A DNA stretch of 64,000 nucleotides, from the NCBI RefSeq assembly GCF_000517085.1, contig NZ_KI912107.1:4027980-4091979 (forward strand). Reading direction: 5' to 3'. The position numbers and the translations under genes were made by a program. Under the pieces are notes generated by a model. It saw only the letters and a list, made by a program, of their open reading frames with translations, was not told the DNA's origin and did not search any database. This document shows positions 8,018-18,060 of this stretch, piece after piece; the stretch's first letter is position 1, and every line of letters starts with the position of its first letter. This DNA comes from Saccharicrinis fermentans DSM 9555 = JCM 21142 (GTDB lineage Bacteria; Bacteroidota; Bacteroidia; Bacteroidales; Marinilabiliaceae).

Positions 8018-9742
8018 TTACCAACCTTGGTTTTGTTTCAAATTACTATTTAATATCAGCTCAGCATAGGGTAGTGGCAAATAACTATTTTTTGCTTCAT
8101 AAGTTCGATTTTCAACTTCAACTTCTTGATATGAAAATGTTCCATCAGCATTTTTTGTTATTTTCATTCCTCTCACATCCTCCGTTGCCACGATATCATT
8201 CCAGCGACGCAAGTCATGAAACCGTTCTCCAGAGAAGCACATTTCAATACGTCGTTCATTTTTGAGCAAAGTTCTAAAGTCTGCACTATTTGCAGCAACC
8301 AAATCTAGGTACTCATCAGAAGTAATACCTGCTCTTTTTCGTACCTGTGCCAACGCATCTTTAGCAGAAAAATTATATCCAGCAGGAATTATATCTGGGC
8401 CAAAAGCCTCATTCGCTGCTTCAGCATAATTGAGATAAAGTTCTGTCAATCCCAATTGTACATATACTCTTGCAGCTGAAGTTGTTGCATTATCAACAGA
8501 AGGATCAAAATTCAACTTATTAAGAAATCTCTTTAAATAATAACCTGTACGCGTTCCTTCTGTACGCATGAAACCACCATAATTGTCTAAACCTCCCTCA
8601 TAAATCTGCAATGAATCGTAGTCAGATCCTGTTTCAGAAGTAAAAGAACGATCAGTATTATAAAAAATAAATTTATAAAAGCGATCATCCCTAGAGGCAT
8701 AAGGATTAGCAGGATCATACTCAACTGACATACTAATGGGATATCCTTTTGAATCAGGGAAAGCGTCTACTAGGTTTTGCGAAGGATTGACCTCGCCCTG
8801 CCCATATAAAGTAGGAGGATATAATCTTTCTTCCAGATCCTTCTTAAGGTTAGCATCTCTCAATCTCCAGATATGATCTACATTGGTTGTGGAAGTATAA
8901 TCATAATCTTGTAAAGACTTTAAAGAACCACTATTTTGCATAATGGCCTCATGGGCCAATGCGGCTGCCTCTTCCCACTTAGATAAATCGTTTGTTGGAT
9001 TAAAAGCGGGACTAGCGGCATACAAAGCCACTTTAGCCTTCAAGGCATAAGCTGCCAGACCACTGGCTCGTCCTATCTGCACATTACCTATGTATGCATC
9101 GCTACCTGAGTAAGTAAGCGGCAAGCTATCAATTGCCACGTCCAAATCAGCCATGATTTGTGCCACACAGTCATCATAAGAATCTCTTGATAAGGAAGCA
9201 TACTCTTCGTCTTCTAGTATTTCATTAACAATAGGAAAACCAAGCATATTACCCTCGTTATCAGGACCTCCATAAACCTTAAGCAACTCCCACTCTGCCC
9301 AAGCCTTTAAAAAGAAGGCCTCTCCGTAATAGCGACGAATTACTGTTTCACTTATATCTTCAAATGCCTCACCATTGATATAGTACAGCCCTTTGTTATG
9401 GACAAGATCGATATACTGGAATATCTGACGCATGTTATCATACGATTGCTCCCAGGTATCAGAATAAGGATTGCTAGTAGGCCCCCAATAGCCGCTTCCC
9501 AGCGCAGATTCATTAGAATTTAGAACTGCATTATCCGTAAGGTACTCCCTAGAAAAATCAGTAAAATATTCATAATCATAGAAGCTATAAAGGTCATCAA
9601 TCAGACCACGGGATCGTTGGCCAGAGGTAAGTACCACCTCTTCCTCTGTATACTGCTGATCATCCTCTAAAAAATCGCTACAACCCACTGTAACAAACAA
9701 TAAAGCAATGACAGGAAAAATTATATAATTAAATTTCATCAT
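8018..9742 (-). CDS. SusD-like nutrient-binding lipoprotein, second pair
   Basis: A 574-residue SusD/RagB-family protein. It has a lipoprotein signal (FVTVGC) followed by the typical 'SDFLEDD' start. TPR-like helices are visible in the middle (YYGEAFFLKAWAEWEL, AYALKAKVALYAASPAF). The C-terminal family signature includes ARVYVQLGLTELYLNYAEAANE, VRKRAGI and FSGERFHDLRRW. SusD forms the lid over its SusC partner and binds the glycan at the surface. Its partner is the gene immediately upstream (9766-12555), 23 bases away. Confidence 0.95.
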   Translation of the reverse strand: MMKFNYIIFPVIALLFVTVGCSDFLEDDQQYTEEEVVLTSGQRSRGLIDDLYSFYDYEYFTDFSREYLTDNAVLNSNESALGSGYWGPTSNPYSDTWEQSYDNMRQIFQYIDLVHNKGLYYINGEAFEDISETVIRRYYGEAFFLKAWAEWELLKVYGGPDNEGNMLGFPIVNEILEDEEYASLSRDSYDDCVAQIMADLDVAIDSLPLTYSGSDAYIGNVQIGRASGLAAYALKAKVALYAASPAFNPTNDLSKWEEAAALAHEAIMQNSGSLKSLQDYDYTSTTNVDHIWRLRDANLKKDLEERLYPPTLYGQGEVNPSQNLVDAFPDSKGYPISMSVEYDPANPYASRDDRFYKFIFYNTDRSFTSETGSDYDSLQIYEGGLDNYGGFMRTEGTRTGYYLKRFLNKLNFDPSVDNATTSAARVYVQLGLTELYLNYAEAANEAFGPDIIPAGYNFSAKDALAQVRKRAGITSDEYLDLVAANSADFRTLLKNERRIEMCFSGERFHDLRRWNDIVATEDVRGMKITKNADGTFSYQEVEVENRTYEAKNSYLPLPYAELILNSNLKQNQGW

Positions 9743-9765
9743 TCTGTATTTTTAGCATTAACGAA

Positions 9766-12555
9766 TTAAAACTTCAAAGTTGCACCTAGAACAAAACTTC
9801 TCATCATAGGGTACTCCGACACTCCAGCATTCATATCTTCAGGATCTAAATCCTTCACCTTACTGATTACAGCCAAGTTACTTCCTCGCACAAAAAGTTT
9901 TACATTAGAGAACAAGCTATTAGAAATAAAAGACTTTGGCAAAGTATAACCTAACTCGACATTTGATATTCTAAAATAACCACCATTTACCAGCCAGTAA
10001 TCAGAATTTTCGTAGTTATTGTTACTTGTTAGAACACTCAGACGAGGATTCGCATTGCCATTGGGTAGATCTTTATTTACACTCGCATAATAATTACCCA
10101 GGCCACTATGTGTATAATAGTCGTATGATTTAAGGTTAATATCATAACCTGCGACACCATTACCCAAAACATCCAGATTAAAGCCTTTATATTCAAAACC
10201 AAATGCAATTCCGTAGTTAAATCGAGGTGTGCTATTCCCAATCTCCTTTTGATCCCTCGCATCAATGACGCCATCATTATTCTGATCAACATATTTAACA
10301 TCCCCCACTTGAACTTCGCCAAATTGAGGCAGTGCATCGGCTATGTTTTCAGCTGTAAAAAGACCATCACTCTCATAACCCATGATTTGGTCAATAGCTT
10401 GTCCTTGTTGCAGTCGATATTGATCAGGGTATTGCACTTCCGATATTTTTTCGCCCACTATTTTATTATTCCCTACATTCCCACTTACATAATAACTAAA
10501 GTCTTCTCCACGATCACTAAACATGATGTTTGCATTGAAGCCGGTATTTCTTCTCTCTTCGAAATTCAATGACGGCAAATACACATCACCGCCTAAAGCA
10601 CTGGCATACTGCTCACTCGCTTTTGAGATAATATTACTAATGGCTATATTAAAGTAATTGAATTGAAGGTTTATCTTTTTAAGTACGTTCAATTCTACAC
10701 CCGCAAAAAATTGATCATATAACACCCAATCAATCTCTTCATTACCAGTAGCCGTTTGTCTATAACCAAATTGATATTGATCAGTTGTTCCTGTACCCAG
10801 ATAGGTGGTACCATTTTTCAAACCACCACCCCAAGTATCATTATACAACAAAGAGGTGGATGTATATTCTGTACCAACTCTACCATAAGAAGCTCTAATC
10901 TTTAAATTATCAATCAGCTCATTATCGGCAAGAAAAGATTCATTTGAAGCAACCCATGCTAAGCCAACCGTTGGAAAGAATTTTGTTTTATTCTCACCAA
11001 TATATTTAGCACTACTACTTGAATTAAGGTTAGCATATGCAATATATTTATTGCGCAATGCATAAGAAGCATTTAGATTAAACGTAAGATTACGTTTATC
11101 TGCCTGGGTTGCTGTGGTATTGGGCTCAAAGTACAACAGGTGACTCAAATTCAAATTCAAAATACTTTCATCAAATGTCTTCAAGTAACTCACGTTACCT
11201 CCATAGGTAAAATTACGTTGAATACCCCCATTGTCTCTTCCCACAGTCAAGTCAATTACTTCTTTTTGATACAACTTAAGCCCCGTAGAATCCTGACCAT
11301 CTGAACCTTGAAGACTCTCTAAGGTATAAAGACCTGGGGCATTATTAGTTTTTAAGCTATGTGCATTATAAGTATGCATGATAGCATAAGTGCTGTATTT
11401 TAATCCAGCCACATACTCATTCAGATCAAATTCTAACCCTACATCAAAGATCATATTAGAAACATAATCTGTATGTGTACCACCATTTTCAAGTTCAGAG
11501 AGTAAGTTACTTGGATATTGGGGGCTCACAATATAAGCATCTCCGTAGGTGAGGGGATGCGCATTAGCGGGCGTAGTCGAAATAGAAGACATGATAGCGT
11601 CCGGTCCTAATATATTACGATCATTGTTTGAAAACTTTCCAAAAACACTGGCATTGGCACTAATAAAATCATTTATTCTGGTGTCAATTTTAGTTCGAAA
11701 GGTTAACTCACGTCCATCCGTTTTATGCCCCACCTTCTCAAGGCCTTGCCAATCGTTATAACCGGCAAATGCGCTATATTTAAAACCAGGCTCACCTCCA
11801 TACACATTTAAAGATGCGGTATTTGTGGCCGAAAAGTCAGCCAAGTAGGTATCCTGATTATCGATATTCGGATAACGAACAGGGTCCGAGCCATCCGCAT
11901 AAGCAGCTATTGCTTCAGCACTATATATATCCCCTAAACCATCATTATTAGCCACTTGATTGATCACCTTAGCATATTCCGACGCAGATAAAAGTTCAGG
12001 TAAATAAGTAGGTGTTTGAATACCATATTGATAATCAACTTCAATTGTTGGTTTTCCTAATTTTGTACCATTGGTTACAACATAAATAAGTCCATTATCA
12101 CCCAGATTACCCAGTAAAGAGTTAAAGGTAGCATCACCTAATACAATCACCTCTTGAACCTCACGCAAATCAACTTCCAAACCTCTTGGCTGTCCATTAA
12201 TTAAGATATAAGGTGTACCGCCATTCAAAGAATATGAATATCCCCCGGCACCCGGTGAGTTCGATGTTCTTTTAATCAATAAACCGGGAACCCTTCCCCT
12301 TAGCGCTTCGATCAGTTTAGTTCCTGGTGTTTTACGAAGTTCTTCACCTGAGATTCTAAAAATAGATCCTGTAGATTGACTCAGATTAAAAGTGCCAAAA
12401 GGCGTTTTTAGAATCTCATCATTATGACGAACCTCAGCCGTATCTTCAATAGCCACACCACCTGCGGGTGCAGTTTGAGCTACACCCACATTGGTAGCCA
12501 AAGCAGAAAACATACTGAAAATAAATATTTTCAATTCTCTTATGGTTAATTTCAT
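9766..12555 (-). CDS. SusC-like TonB-dependent transporter without the N-terminal CarboxypepD domain
   Basis: A 929-residue outer-membrane transporter. After the signal peptide (about 1-26) it goes almost directly into a plug domain (about 60-165, with ALRGRVPGLLIKR and GLIYVVTNGT). The remainder is a beta-barrel ending in FVLGATLKF, whose terminal Phe is expected for outer-membrane insertion. Unlike the neighbouring SusC it lacks the carboxypeptidase-regulatory-like domain, and the usual 'VVVGYG' element before the plug is absent. Its short leader contains GGVAIEDTAEV, which may serve as the TonB contact. This is a recognised but minority SusC form. With the SusD at 8018-9742 it makes a second import complex, perhaps for a different oligosaccharide size. 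Confidence 0.92.
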   Translation of the reverse strand: MKLTIRELKIFIFSMFSALATNVGVAQTAPAGGVAIEDTAEVRHNDEILKTPFGTFNLSQSTGSIFRISGEELRKTPGTKLIEALRGRVPGLLIKRTSNSPGAGGYSYSLNGGTPYILINGQPRGLEVDLREVQEVIVLGDATFNSLLGNLGDNGLIYVVTNGTKLGKPTIEVDYQYGIQTPTYLPELLSASEYAKVINQVANNDGLGDIYSAEAIAAYADGSDPVRYPNIDNQDTYLADFSATNTASLNVYGGEPGFKYSAFAGYNDWQGLEKVGHKTDGRELTFRTKIDTRINDFISANASVFGKFSNNDRNILGPDAIMSSISTTPANAHPLTYGDAYIVSPQYPSNLLSELENGGTHTDYVSNMIFDVGLEFDLNEYVAGLKYSTYAIMHTYNAHSLKTNNAPGLYTLESLQGSDGQDSTGLKLYQKEVIDLTVGRDNGGIQRNFTYGGNVSYLKTFDESILNLNLSHLLYFEPNTTATQADKRNLTFNLNASYALRNKYIAYANLNSSSSAKYIGENKTKFFPTVGLAWVASNESFLADNELIDNLKIRASYGRVGTEYTSTSLLYNDTWGGGLKNGTTYLGTGTTDQYQFGYRQTATGNEEIDWVLYDQFFAGVELNVLKKINLQFNYFNIAISNIISKASEQYASALGGDVYLPSLNFEERRNTGFNANIMFSDRGEDFSYYVSGNVGNNKIVGEKISEVQYPDQYRLQQGQAIDQIMGYESDGLFTAENIADALPQFGEVQVGDVKYVDQNNDGVIDARDQKEIGNSTPRFNYGIAFGFEYKGFNLDVLGNGVAGYDINLKSYDYYTHSGLGNYYASVNKDLPNGNANPRLSVLTSNNNYENSDYWLVNGGYFRISNVELGYTLPKSFISNSLFSNVKLFVRGSNLAVISKVKDLDPEDMNAGVSEYPMMRSFVLGATLKF

Positions 12556-12614
12556 TTTTTCTTTTTTTTGTTTAAACCGAATATATCCTTATTATTCTAT
12601 GGGTTAGAAGATAT

Positions 12615-14513
12615 TTACCATCCTGGTGTTTGACCAAATGAAGGAACTGCTTCTATCTCTGAAGTAGGTATTGGCCACCAGTAATGCTTCTCTGAAAACG
12701 TTTTCTTCAGTGCAGGCTGTTCTTCGGTACTATACCTGTAACCCGTAGGATAAGTCTCAGAAACCCCTTGCCAATATTGTTCTAAATACTCCACTTTGGT
12801 ATTCTCATCATCACCTGCGGTCTTCCAACGTCGAATATCATCATAACGAATTCCTTCAAAACATAATTCTATCGCACGTTCATTGTGAATACGTTCTCTA
12901 AAAGATGCAACATCTCCGGTATAAATTGAATTTACATTGGGCATTCCCACTCTATTACGTATCATGTTCACTGCCTCAAGCGCTGTAAGCGTGCAGTTTG
13001 ATGAAGTACCATTAGGACCATATGCTTCATTCACAGCTTCTGCATAATTCAGATACACTTCTGCCATTCTAAATACATTCTCATTCACATGAAAATTACG
13101 ATTTGAAGACCATAACCATCCGTGAGGACGCCATTTTCTTATTAGTAGACCTGTTAGATTTCGCACTTTATAAAGGTCTGCATTAGAGGTTAGCGCATAA
13201 TTATGTCTATCTAATCCACTAGCCCCATTCTCATTCACCGTAGCCAGATCGATAATACCTGTTTTGTTATATTGAGTCTCTTCTATCCAGGGTACACCAT
13301 CAAATAAGATATTATTGTAAAATCTAGGATCCCGGTTAATAAATGGTTCTTGGGGATTATAAGAAGGATCATCCTCAATGGCCAAGCCATTTTTCGTTTC
13401 AAATTTCTCCACAAAATTAGCAGTCGCTCCAATACCCATTGGTTTTTGATTACCCTTCATAAAGGTAAACCCATTGGTAAGGGCAGTACTTGGAAACCCT
13501 AACACCCCATTTATAACAGGAAGTTTGTTATTGGCGACCATAAAGATCACTTCGTCCGGCACAATTTTTGTTTTCCCTGGACCCACAAAAATACTTCTAT
13601 AAGGTTCTAAAAGCTCATGTTCAGGAACATATAAGTCGGCACCATTATGATCTACATCCATCGTTATGGCCGCACTTGCATCTATCAAAGGATATAATCC
13701 ATTATCTGCGGCATAGTTAATCAGATCACCAGCAGCTTCAGCAGCAGCCTCCCATTTGGTAACATCATTACTTTCATTCACCAATGGACTAGCTCTAAAT
13801 AACGAAATTCTAGATTTCAATGCCATGGCGGCACCTTTTGTTGGACGACCATATTCACCAGATTCCCAAGTAACAGGAAGCAAAGCAATAGCCAAGTCGA
13901 GGTCTTCAATCATATCCTCATAATTACTCTCATAGGACTCTCTGGTCTGATTAAATGGTTCGTTCAGGTCAATGGTACTCTTCAAATAGATAAGTCCACC
14001 ATGACGTTTAGTCAAAAGGTGATAATTAAAAGCTCTCAAAAAATAAGCCTGTCCTTTTAAAAGGTCCACTTCATCGGAACTCGCATCTGCTATTAAGTCG
14101 CAGTTTTCAAGAAAACTACAAGTAGTTCTTATACTCTGCCAAGCTCTCTTATATCTACCTACAAAATTAGGATAATTTGAACCTTTGTCCATTAAACTCA
14201 AGTACTCACCTGCAGAAAAAGCGGGATAAACACTTAAGAAATCCGTAGCTCCTATATCGCTAAGTCTCCCAGGGTGACCTTCTCCTGACATGGTCATACC
14301 GGGCAAATAATCTGCACTTGAGCCAAGGGCATCCACCTCTGTGATCAGATCGGCATAAGCACCATTCAAAAATTCTTTAGCAGTCAGTAGCTCTTCGAAT
14401 ACATCATATTGATCCATCCCGTCTTGATCTTGCTGCTTATCAAGATAATCTTCACAGCTCACAAACAAGGGAGCAAAAATAAAGAGAAGTATATATAATT
14501 TAATTTTCATCAT
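12615..14513 (-). CDS. SusD-like nutrient-binding lipoprotein, first pair
   Basis: A 632-residue SusD/RagB homologue with a lipobox (PLFVSC) and the family's 'EDYLDKQQ' N-terminus. Helical repeats follow (LLKGQAYFLRAFNYHLL, AAMALKSRISLFRASPLV). The C-terminal block contains VFRMAEVYLNYAEAVNEAYGP, MIRNRVGMP, and ELCFEGIRYDDIRRW. It is 60 bases upstream of the second SusC and 7 bases after the first SusC, so all four genes should be one transcript. Start choice is between two adjacent ATG codons (14513 or 14510). Confidence 0.95.
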   Translation of the reverse strand: MMKIKLYILLFIFAPLFVSCEDYLDKQQDQDGMDQYDVFEELLTAKEFLNGAYADLITEVDALGSSADYLPGMTMSGEGHPGRLSDIGATDFLSVYPAFSAGEYLSLMDKGSNYPNFVGRYKRAWQSIRTTCSFLENCDLIADASSDEVDLLKGQAYFLRAFNYHLLTKRHGGLIYLKSTIDLNEPFNQTRESYESNYEDMIEDLDLAIALLPVTWESGEYGRPTKGAAMALKSRISLFRASPLVNESNDVTKWEAAAEAAGDLINYAADNGLYPLIDASAAITMDVDHNGADLYVPEHELLEPYRSIFVGPGKTKIVPDEVIFMVANNKLPVINGVLGFPSTALTNGFTFMKGNQKPMGIGATANFVEKFETKNGLAIEDDPSYNPQEPFINRDPRFYNNILFDGVPWIEETQYNKTGIIDLATVNENGASGLDRHNYALTSNADLYKVRNLTGLLIRKWRPHGWLWSSNRNFHVNENVFRMAEVYLNYAEAVNEAYGPNGTSSNCTLTALEAVNMIRNRVGMPNVNSIYTGDVASFRERIHNERAIELCFEGIRYDDIRRWKTAGDDENTKVEYLEQYWQGVSETYPTGYRYSTEEQPALKKTFSEKHYWWPIPTSEIEAVPSFGQTPGW

Positions 14514-14520
14514 TATTTAT

Positions 14521-17500
14521 TTAAAAAGTCAATTTAAAACCAAGATTGATTCGTCGCAATATAGGGTATGATCCAGGACTATTACCTTCTGGATCTCCAT
14601 AATCTAGATGAGAGAATGTAAGTAGGTTATTACCATTGATATACAACTGCATCTGGCTAATTTTTTTACTATTGCTCATATCAAAATCATACGCCAAATT
14701 CATACTACGCAATTTGATATAATCCAAGTCTATGATCATAGCCGTATTATCTAATAAGTTAGGATTGGTTGTAGAAGTATGTAAAGCTGGATAAGCTGCA
14801 TTTGTATTAGAAGGTGTCCAATAATCCAACTGAGAATAGGTACCTGAGGGGCTACCAGAAGATAGGGCATAGGCTAAATCTTCATCCACTAGACCTTCAT
14901 GTCCAATAGTACCACTTAGAAGGGCACTCAACGACCAACCCTTGTAAGAACAACCCAAACGTAAACTCAAAGTATTTTTAGGAGAATCGGGCAAGTCAAA
15001 TCTCACATTATCTTGTAAATCTCCCGCAAGCACGGTTCCATTGGCATTATAATCGATGTATCTATAATCTCCCAAAGCAGCACCACCAACGATACTAGGA
15101 TAATTAACCACCTCATCAATATTCTGAAAATAACCATTCTCTTTCAAAAGAGAAGAGGCTCCATCTGGTTTATCAGCCAATGTAGCATAAGATGGAGTAC
15201 CTGCTCCATCCTTTGCACTACTGATAATACGATTTTCATTAAATGCATAAAATCCCGTAGCTGAATACGCAAAACCGCTGGATGTTCTGTTTTTATAAGT
15301 TAGAGAAACTTCAAAACCATGACTCTCTTTAGCTCCTGTATTGGCAAATGGCAGAGAAGCAGAAGAACCATAGAAAGTAGGTACAGCTGCCGACAATACC
15401 TCAATTAAACCCTCTCTTTTATCTTTAAAAAACTCTACAGAACCAGACAATCTATTTTTGTAGAAACCAAAATCAACACCAATATTTTGTTTGGTCACCG
15501 TAGCCCATGTTAGGGTAGGATTACCAATCTGCGACTCTGAAATAACGGTCATTTCTTCGTCCAAATCGTAACCAAACCAATACCTAGTATCCCCACTAGT
15601 TTTGGCAGAATTATAATCATAATAACTTAGATATTGCCAACGGTTAGTTCCTAAACCTGATTTTGAACCTGTTTGACCATAGGAATAACGAATTTTTAGA
15701 TTATTTAATGTGGGGAGTAATTCTTTTACAAATCCATGTCTGGCTAGATTAACACCTAATCCAAAAGACGGAAAAAACTTAAAACGATATCCTTCTGCAA
15801 AAGTCTCATCTCCATTATAGGAGCCACTAACTTCTGCAAAATACTTTGTATCATAGTTATAAGTAGCACGACCTACCCAGTCTTCTGTATAATATGGAAA
15901 CGAAGTACCAGTAACTTTTTTATTACGGCTAAAAAGTGCCAATCCGGTTACGTTATGGTTTCCAAAAGAACGCATGTAGTTAAACTGACCACGATAGTAT
16001 GTAATATCCTGATTACTATTTATCGATTCTCCACCTTGTATAAACGGGGCATAAGGTGCTTCTTGGTCAATTCCATCTTGAGCTTCCCAAGTACCATCGG
16101 GATATAGCGTATACTCATTAATTCTGGCCCATGTGGCCTGATCTAATTTTACCTCACTCTTACTTCCATATTTACCTATATAATTGTACTTGACAGTAAA
16201 TTTTAACCCTGGTGTAATAAAGTCTAATTTTTGTTCCAATTCAAAGTCGGCAGAAAAAATCGTCGTCTTAGTCTGCGTATTACCACTAGCATTCAAATTT
16301 TCATACAAATTTACACCAGCTCCAAACCGTTCTTCTACCAAACCTGGAAAGTTAGCGTCCGGATATTCTTCCATCACCTCCTCTGGGAAATAAGGCACTG
16401 TAGCTCCAGGATCTGCAATATATAACAATTTGGTTGTAACCGTCTCTTTTGGTTTAGATAAATCCTCTAAGCGACTACTAATACTAGTTTTGAACTTAGT
16501 TGTATTCGATAGTTGAAAGTCCAAATTACCACGAAATGAATAACGTTTGAATGAATATTCGGGATCATAATCATAAAGCTGTTCAGTCTTAAAAATATCT
16601 CCCTCTTTTAAATACCCTGCGGAGGCGAAATATGTAACAAAATTATTTCCACCTCGAACCGAGACATTTTGGTTATAACTTGTTGCAAAGTCTTTGGTCA
16701 TAAAATCTACCCAATCAATATCCGGATACATATACGGCAAATCACCATCCTTCCAATGCTGTAGTGCTTCGTCACCATAATACGAACTATATACTTGTTC
16801 GTTTAAAGAACCTGCATTCCAAGCAGTTTTAGCGGTATAAGCATCCATAGCATCTTCTCCTTCAACATAATCCTTTAAGGTAATTTCAGATTTAAAACTC
16901 ACCTTAGGTTTTCCCATCTTACCACGTTTAGTCGTAATAATGACCACACCATTGGCTCCACGAATACCATAAACGGATGTGGCAGCACCATCTTTTAAAG
17001 TACTGATGCTCTCCACATCAGAAGGGTCAATATTAGAAAAACCCCCTAAGACCTCAACTCCATCAACCAAAATCAATGGATCAGCATTACCACGAATAAA
17101 TAATTCCCCATCATCCGCTCCAGGTTGTCCCGAAGACTGAACAATAGCCAAACCTGGAGAAAGTCCATTCAAAGCATTGGACAAATTAGAGGCTCCAGCT
17201 TCAAGAATAGTTTCTGATTTAACCTGATTAATAGCCCCCAGAACACTCTCTTTCTTTTGGGATCCATAACCAATAACTACGACCTCATCTAAGCCCACTA
17301 GTTCTTCGGTAAGAACCACATTAAAATGAACATTACTACCAATAGGAATGATTTGAGTATTAAACCCAATAAAAGAAACGGACAAATTCTTTGAACCCGC
17401 AGGCACTTCAAAATTAAAAGTACCATCAAAACTGGTTATGGTTCCTTGGAGCGTTCCTTCAACAAGAACTGTCACTCCAGGCAGAGGTTCTCCTTTTGAA

Positions 17501-17598
17501 TCGGTGACCTTACCCGACACGTTCATTGTTTGTTCTTGAGCCAGCATTGTGCCCCACAAACAAAAACTTAGAAATAGAATCTGAATAATTTTTTTCAT
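14521..17598 (-). CDS. SusC-like TonB-dependent transporter, canonical form
   Basis: A 1025-residue SusC/RagA-family transporter. It has a signal peptide (about 1-20) and a CarboxypepD_reg-like domain at about 25-105 (NVSGKVTDSKGEPLPGVTV). The link LDEVVVIGYGSQKK precedes the plug domain (about 115-225, including IRGNADPLILVDGV and SVYGIRGANGVVIITTKRG). The barrel ends in RINLGFKLTF. It imports glycan fragments across the outer membrane using TonB energy, with its SusD partner just downstream. It is the first gene of the SusCD transcript. A 462-base gap separates it from the hybrid regulator, which probably controls it. Confidence 0.97.
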   Translation of the reverse strand: MKKIIQILFLSFCLWGTMLAQEQTMNVSGKVTDSKGEPLPGVTVLVEGTLQGTITSFDGTFNFEVPAGSKNLSVSFIGFNTQIIPIGSNVHFNVVLTEELVGLDEVVVIGYGSQKKESVLGAINQVKSETILEAGASNLSNALNGLSPGLAIVQSSGQPGADDGELFIRGNADPLILVDGVEVLGGFSNIDPSDVESISTLKDGAATSVYGIRGANGVVIITTKRGKMGKPKVSFKSEITLKDYVEGEDAMDAYTAKTAWNAGSLNEQVYSSYYGDEALQHWKDGDLPYMYPDIDWVDFMTKDFATSYNQNVSVRGGNNFVTYFASAGYLKEGDIFKTEQLYDYDPEYSFKRYSFRGNLDFQLSNTTKFKTSISSRLEDLSKPKETVTTKLLYIADPGATVPYFPEEVMEEYPDANFPGLVEERFGAGVNLYENLNASGNTQTKTTIFSADFELEQKLDFITPGLKFTVKYNYIGKYGSKSEVKLDQATWARINEYTLYPDGTWEAQDGIDQEAPYAPFIQGGESINSNQDITYYRGQFNYMRSFGNHNVTGLALFSRNKKVTGTSFPYYTEDWVGRATYNYDTKYFAEVSGSYNGDETFAEGYRFKFFPSFGLGVNLARHGFVKELLPTLNNLKIRYSYGQTGSKSGLGTNRWQYLSYYDYNSAKTSGDTRYWFGYDLDEEMTVISESQIGNPTLTWATVTKQNIGVDFGFYKNRLSGSVEFFKDKREGLIEVLSAAVPTFYGSSASLPFANTGAKESHGFEVSLTYKNRTSSGFAYSATGFYAFNENRIISSAKDGAGTPSYATLADKPDGASSLLKENGYFQNIDEVVNYPSIVGGAALGDYRYIDYNANGTVLAGDLQDNVRFDLPDSPKNTLSLRLGCSYKGWSLSALLSGTIGHEGLVDEDLAYALSSGSPSGTYSQLDYWTPSNTNAAYPALHTSTTNPNLLDNTAMIIDLDYIKLRSMNLAYDFDMSNSKKISQMQLYINGNNLLTFSHLDYGDPEGNSPGSYPILRRINLGFKLTF

Positions 17599-18060
17599 GT
17601 ATAGACAATTTTTGATTACTTAATAATCGTTGATGCTTTTTAAAAAATTAGAAAAATACCAGAACAGACTTCACCAAAATGGTAAAAACAAAAATCAATA
17701 GAATTACAAGTACGCTAAGTACTATTTTATGCTTTCCAATATGTAGCTTCATTTGTTCTAAGGTTGATCACTCAAATATGCGTTGAATTGTGAAAAAATA
17801 TAAACAGAGATTAGTCTAAAGACACAAATTATTCAGCCAATAAAGGAAATAATATAGTCATATAAGAGCATATATCATTCACGAAACAAACACTAAATAT
17901 TCATTACTAGTCAATTACATCACAAGTCATCAACCACAACAAACAGGAGAGACAAATGCACTTATTTAAGAGAGTTTACGTTAAGATTTTAAGATTTGTT
18001 GATGATTTTTAACGGAAAGGCAAGCTTAAAATAGAGATAAATATACTGCTCAAAGCGCAT
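17599..18060. other. Gene-free control region upstream of the first SusC
   Basis: An AT-rich gap with no coding signal, lying between the stop of the hybrid regulator and the SusC start. By position it should carry the SusC promoter and the binding site of the hybrid regulator. I searched for an exact minus-strand TAnnTTTG box and did not find one, nor an evident pair of direct repeats. Confidence 0.45.
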
